Origin: Dehalococcoidia bacterium
GTDB lineage: Bacteria; Chloroflexota; Dehalococcoidia; Dehalococcoidales; Fen-1064
Length of the DNA stretch: 64,000 bases
Assembly: GCA_011170375.1 (NCBI GenBank)
Contig: DUEV01000006.1
Coordinates: 1-64,000, forward strand
Direction: 5' to 3'
In this document: positions 59,661-64,000 of the stretch, in pieces
Position numbering within the stretch: the stretch's first letter is position 1
Layout: every line of letters starts with the position of its first letter
The notes under the pieces: model-generated
Database searches by the model: none
What the model was told of the DNA's origin: nothing
Seen by the model: only the letters and a program-made list of their open reading frames with translations
Made by a program: the position numbers and the translations under genes

Positions 59661-61166
59661 TCACGGACGCGTGGTGATAAACGGCTTCTTATCTTTCTTA
59701 CAGATAATCTGAGTTACATTACGGCCTGACATAGCCGCCGGTGGCAGGCCGCCACCCGGCTCCACCCACTGCCCCACCATGTAGAAGTTCTCAAGTCCGG
59801 GTAGAGTCTTACTCATACGCATGCGAAAACTCTCCGCCCCCATCATCCATCCTTCGTAACTACCCCTCCAGTTGCCGGTGTAGCGTACCCATGTCACGGG
59901 CGTGGCTACATCACGCATCTCCACCTGTTCCGCCAGACCCGGAAAATGCTTGCTAAGCTGGGCAATCACCTGGTCAGCAATCCGTTCCTTTTCTGCCTTA
60001 TAACGCTCGGGGTCTTTGTATAACTCGTCCCAGTAGTCAAAGACGGTGCTTATCATGACTCTTATCACTGTTTTGCCCTCAGGTGCCAGACTGGAATCAA
60101 AGTTATAGACATGCAGGGTCAATCGTGAAAGCTCTTTCCCGGCAATAGTAATTGGCTCGTCGAGGGGCAGGTTAAATCCAGACACCGAATGCGGCAGCTC
60201 GTCAAAAGTGCGGTTTACACCAAATGCCACGAATACCAAGGGAGGGAACAGGGCAAGGTTATCATAATAGCCCTGGATTTTGTCGTTGATGTATTTCCCT
60301 TCCAGCATGTCAAAGATAGTTGTATGACCATCGGCGGCAGAGATTATGATATCGCCATGGTGTTCAGTACCGTCAGCCAGCCTGATGCCGACCGCCCTGT
60401 CGTTTTCCACCATGACTTTAGCAACCGGTGATTTGTAGCTTACTTCACCCCCCAAATCAAGGTAACGCTTCTCAATCGTCCTGGAAAACTCAAGCGACCC
60501 GCCCAGTGGATAGCCGGCCGTTTTTTGGTATACCCAGGCCATCGGCATAACCAGAGCAAGCATTGGAAGGTCAGGCACGTCTTCTGCAATGGCTAAGAGG
60601 GCCTCGCGCATGAAAGAATTTTTAAAACGCGATGCGAATTCACCGGCAGACAACTTACTCCACTTCCTCATATATCCCATGTAAGGTAGCATCTGAAACA
60701 GCATTTTCACCACGTCAAACGGATTATATAATTCAGGTGCTTTATCAGATGGCATATCAAAGCCGATACCCTTCCTTATGCCCTTAATAAAATCCTCAAT
60801 CACACCGCTGTCCTCAGGGGCAAGCTCTTTCATGTGCTTTTCAAGACGGTCAGGGTCGCTGTAGAGAGCGAAGTACTTTCCCTCCTTGCCTATAATCCGA
60901 AGATATTCATCATGGTCGATAAAAGTATGGTTCTTTATGATACCCAGTTCTTCCCATATGTGATAGAAATTACTGGCTGGGCCAGAACCTACCAGCCAGT
61001 GTATACAGCCGTCTATGGTGTAGCCCTTGCGCTTCCAGGCAGTGCATACGCCGCCGGGTTTGGTATCCATTTCAAAGATATGAGTATTGTATCCATTCAT
61101 CTGAGCGTAGCAACCCGCAGACAAACCAGCGATTCCAGCCCCGATGATTATTATCGATTTCTCCAT
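59661..61166 (-). CDS. Phytoene-desaturase-like FAD/NAD(P) oxidoreductase
   Basis: IIGAGIAGLSAGCYAQMNGYNTHIFEMDTKPGGVC; GGGLPPAAMSGRNV. Confidence 0.88.
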   Translation of the reverse strand: MEKSIIIIGAGIAGLSAGCYAQMNGYNTHIFEMDTKPGGVCTAWKRKGYTIDGCIHWLVGSGPASNFYHIWEELGIIKNHTFIDHDEYLRIIGKEGKYFALYSDPDRLEKHMKELAPEDSGVIEDFIKGIRKGIGFDMPSDKAPELYNPFDVVKMLFQMLPYMGYMRKWSKLSAGEFASRFKNSFMREALLAIAEDVPDLPMLALVMPMAWVYQKTAGYPLGGSLEFSRTIEKRYLDLGGEVSYKSPVAKVMVENDRAVGIRLADGTEHHGDIIISAADGHTTIFDMLEGKYINDKIQGYYDNLALFPPLVFVAFGVNRTFDELPHSVSGFNLPLDEPITIAGKELSRLTLHVYNFDSSLAPEGKTVIRVMISTVFDYWDELYKDPERYKAEKERIADQVIAQLSKHFPGLAEQVEMRDVATPVTWVRYTGNWRGSYEGWMMGAESFRMRMSKTLPGLENFYMVGQWVEPGGGLPPAAMSGRNVTQIICKKDKKPFITTRP

Positions 61167-61312
61167 TAGTCCCTCCTAATGACCGAGAATTACCCCGTAT
61201 CAAATATTATAAACATGTCGAAGTCAACGGAAGGTAGAAACATGTTCCCACGACACAGAATCCGAATAAGCCTTGCTACCTGGTTCTGACATCATACTTA
61301 CACCTAGAACAC

Positions 61313-62431
61313 TCAAGACATCGCCAGGGCGGTCTTGATTTCTCCGATCACGTACTCAGATGTTTCACGGGACAGGCTCGATTCCAAGGCCTTTTTGGTC
61401 CGGTTGCCACCAATCCTGCCCAGTGCCCAGGCAGCGTGTCCACGAATCAGCTCATCCGGGTCCTGCATTGCCTCATTCAGTATCGGCACGGCTTCCTGAC
61501 TGCCCTGATTACCCAGAGCCACCGCCGCATTTCTGCGAAAGTAGCGTTTGTCATTTATGTAGTTCATCGCTAATAAGTCATACATTCTACGATAGTGCTC
61601 GTCGGTAATGTTCAGTATCTTTTCGAGCTGGAAATCATCGGCAATGTGTTCAAGAAAGACATTCGGTGGCAATTCTGCTTTAAGTTTTGCCTGATTACGG
61701 GGACAGACCTGCTGACAGACATCACAGCCAAAAATCCAGGTACCCATGCCCTCCCGTAGCTCGAGAGGCAATACTTCCTGTCCTTGGCCAATGTTTGATC
61801 CTGGTGTAGAATAGGAGTTGAAGGCTACACAAAGGTGCGGGTTCATCCTCAGTGGCTCGTAAAGGGCCCCTGTTGGGCAAGAATCAATACAGAGGGTACA
61901 CTCTTCAGGACAATTTACATCATATGTCGGTGTATCGTACTCAAGCTCTTTGTCTATCACCAGTGCAACGATGCTGACAAAGGAGCCAATACCTTCGATA
62001 AAGGCGAAGCAGTTCTTACCATAATTGGTTACCCCGGTACGGGCAGCCGAGGGTCGGCTTGGCAATCCCCACCCTACACGGCAACCCTGATTCTGTAAAA
62101 ACTCAATCAGTAAGACATTGCGTGCTCGATGAATAGGATGAGGTGGGCCACCAGTGCCCCAGGATAGGTAATAACGCCCTACTTTTCCTGTCATCTCCTC
62201 GGGATATGAGTGCCGGAAGTAGTCGTAGACTAGTGCTATTACCGACCGGGCCTCAGGTAGCACATTCGTGGGGTCAGCGTTCCGCAGTAACCATGATCCT
62301 ACCCAGTCATACATGTCGGAACGGTCGTTTAATTCTCTCTGCAATACAGGAAAGCTGTCGGCGGTGGTAAAGCCTACCCGGTCGTACCCGAGACTCAGGG
62401 CGTATTCTTTAATATCCGTGCTCAGCGACAA
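61313..62431 (-). CDS. QueG-like 4Fe-4S double-cluster protein with C-terminal HEAT repeats
   Basis: CPEECTLCIDSCPTGAL…CDVCQQVCPRN; PDELIRGHAAWALGRIGG. Confidence 0.8.
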   Translation of the reverse strand: MSLSTDIKEYALSLGYDRVGFTTADSFPVLQRELNDRSDMYDWVGSWLLRNADPTNVLPEARSVIALVYDYFRHSYPEEMTGKVGRYYLSWGTGGPPHPIHRARNVLLIEFLQNQGCRVGWGLPSRPSAARTGVTNYGKNCFAFIEGIGSFVSIVALVIDKELEYDTPTYDVNCPEECTLCIDSCPTGALYEPLRMNPHLCVAFNSYSTPGSNIGQGQEVLPLELREGMGTWIFGCDVCQQVCPRNQAKLKAELPPNVFLEHIADDFQLEKILNITDEHYRRMYDLLAMNYINDKRYFRRNAAVALGNQGSQEAVPILNEAMQDPDELIRGHAAWALGRIGGNRTKKALESSLSRETSEYVIGEIKTALAMS

Positions 62432-62481
62432 AGTCTACTTACCTCCCGGATATTAGTTTCTGTGCCTGTAATTTAACCCGC

Positions 62482-63168
62482 TTAAATTTTCTCGAATTTG
62501 CTCTTGGCGGCCCCGCAGACGGGACACACCCAGTCATCCGGTATCTCTTCAAACGGAGTCCCCGGCGCAATGCCGCCGTCCGGGTCTCCCAGCTCAGGGT
62601 CGTAGACCCACCCACAAACAGTGCATTGGTATTTACCCGAGCCTGACGCCTCTGCCTTCTTCTCCTCGGCAACATAGCTGGGGGCAGTCTTGGGTGTTAC
62701 TCCCCGCTTGATTTGATGGTAGTAGTCATAGGTCATGCAGACCTCATCGGTGAGGACTTCGGCGTCAACAACCCGGCCAGCAAAGATGGTGTGGGTGCCC
62801 ATATCCATCTCGTTGGTCACCTCGACTTCGAGGTATGAGACGGCATTGTCGGTAACAATCGGCGCTTTCGTCTGGTCTATCTTGTAGTTGATACCTTCAA
62901 GTTTATCGATATCTCTACCCGACTTGAACCCGAAACGCCCGATGAAGTCGAGCGGCGTGTCCTGGCGGAGGACGGATACGGCAAAGACACGGCTCTCCTT
63001 GATATACTCCCAGGTCAGGTTGCTCTTGTTGATGCTCACGGCAACTGTCGGCGGCTCGGAGGTTATTTGAAACACCGTATTGGCTATCTGCCCGTTAAGC
63101 TTTTCTCCCTTTCTCGAAGTAACTACATAGAGACCGTAACCTATCTTGTATAAGGCTTTAGCATCCAT
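62482..63168 (-). CDS. Flavin reductase-rubredoxin fusion (high-molecular-weight rubredoxin type)
   Basis: N-terminal flavin reductase-like; C-terminal [49 protein letters not shown]. Confidence 0.88.
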   Translation of the reverse strand: MDAKALYKIGYGLYVVTSRKGEKLNGQIANTVFQITSEPPTVAVSINKSNLTWEYIKESRVFAVSVLRQDTPLDFIGRFGFKSGRDIDKLEGINYKIDQTKAPIVTDNAVSYLEVEVTNEMDMGTHTIFAGRVVDAEVLTDEVCMTYDYYHQIKRGVTPKTAPSYVAEEKKAEASGSGKYQCTVCGWVYDPELGDPDGGIAPGTPFEEIPDDWVCPVCGAAKSKFEKI

Positions 63169-63185
63169 ACTCCCACCCCCGATTA

Positions 63186-63722
63186 TTAGTCCAGCACAGG
63201 CTGTAGCAGACCGTAGTTGCCGTCCTTCCGCAGGTAAACGACGTTGAGTTCGCCACTATCCGCGTTGATAAACAGGAAAAACTGATGACCGAGTAGTTCC
63301 ATCTGGTTTGCCGCCTCCTCAGGTGACATAGACTGCACCGGAAAGCGCTTGGTCCGTACCAGCCTGGTGGGCACTTCGCCGGAGACCAGAGCTTCTTTCT
63401 TGAAACGGCTTTCCCGCCTCTTTGTCTTGTATCTTCTGCCCTTATAGCGCTCCACCTGGTCTTCCATAGCATCCACAGTAGAGTTGATGGCAGCGTACAA
63501 CTCAGCCGCTCGGTGCTCAGCCCTGAGAAGGGTATCACGCACACTGGCCGTTATCTGGGCGACGAATCTTTTATCAGCTTCCTTTGTTGGTTCAGAGGTT
63601 ATCTCTACCTTAACCGTATCAATATTCCGCAGTCGTCGGGAAAGCTTCCCGACCTTCTTCTGAATGTAGCTTGAGGTGGCATCAGAAATCTCGCAATTTC
63701 TGCCTTCAACGAATACCTCCAC
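63186..63722 (-). CDS. hpf: Ribosome hibernation promoting factor, long form
   Basis: [31 protein letters not shown]…[34 protein letters not shown]. Confidence 0.9.
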   Translation of the reverse strand: MEVFVEGRNCEISDATSSYIQKKVGKLSRRLRNIDTVKVEITSEPTKEADKRFVAQITASVRDTLLRAEHRAAELYAAINSTVDAMEDQVERYKGRRYKTKRRESRFKKEALVSGEVPTRLVRTKRFPVQSMSPEEAANQMELLGHQFFLFINADSGELNVVYLRKDGNYGLLQPVLD

Positions 63723-63924
63723 GCGACCATTACCTCCTTGTGCCTGACAGACTTACCCAGCCTATCTGTAACTATTATACCACTATACCACGGCGGACTG
63801 ATGGGCACAGTATTCATCGTGCAAAGTCCTTGACCCAATCGCGTGACAGGGGGGTACCATTGGCTACCCGCGCTGGGTCGAAAGTACTATTCAAATTCGG
63901 TATGACCAGACCTAGAATACAAGT

Positions 63925-64000
63925 ATGGGCATATTAAGTTCAAAAGATAAGAACAATTCATCCAACGCGCCAGAGGAAGTGAAAGAAACACGGCGAAAGC
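63925..64000 (+). CDS. Start of a truncated CDS at the window edge
   Basis: MGILSSKDKNNSSNAPEEVKETRRK…; open to the edge; no family assignable. Confidence 0.25.
   Translation, partial: MGILSSKDKNNSSNAPEEVKETRRK

Noticed and set aside
1-64000. CRISPR arrays, rRNA genes, phage structural modules
   Set aside because: No regularly spaced short direct repeats, no rRNA-like sequence and no recognisable capsid/terminase/tail genes were seen on reading the window

Overview
This 64 kb bacterial window looks like a Chloroflexi/Dehalococcoidia-type genome; that assignment is inferred from gene content and was not tested. It mixes ordinary operons with a patchwork accessory region. Ordinary modules include MoxR/DUF58/DUF4129, two CaiB/BaiF CoA-transferases, a carboxyltransferase, CopA, thioredoxin reductase, FmdE plus molybdopterin oxidoreductase, and HPF. 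The strongest non-routine signals are as follows. (1) Two genes have in-frame UGA codons at a thiol-redox UxxC position: a glutaredoxin-like protein (7745-7984) and an ArsC/Spx-like protein (30236-30580). Each is followed, at identical 23-nt spacing, by the same 8-bp stem / 3-nt G-starting loop. These are two selenoprotein genes with near-superimposable bSECIS elements, and the ORF track missed both. (2) A complete IS1595/ISXO2-like element (21247-23505) has perfect 8-bp target duplications and imperfect inverted repeats, and it splits a class II photolyase gene. It carries passenger ORFs, including a HEPN-like protein and a divergent small ORF, and a structured 5' leader downstream of a consensus promoter. 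(3) An intact tRNA-Arg(CCT) at 37784-37860 is accompanied by 3'-half copies at 20.5 and 32.5 kb, each within a ~190-bp repeat, and by a 5'-half copy with promoter at 16.1 kb. This suggests tandem tRNA-anchored islands. The island cargo includes a STAY-GREEN-like Mg-dechelatase homologue, a steroid-5-alpha-reductase-like protein, MsrA/MsrB and a giant C25/gingipain-like surface protease. (4) There are also gene-decay events (a 5-bp duplication frameshift in a Rieske gene, an amber codon in a HEAT-repeat gene), a four-repeat secreted protein, and tandem GTG-start small membrane proteins missed by the ORF track. All calls come from reading the sequence; no database search was run.
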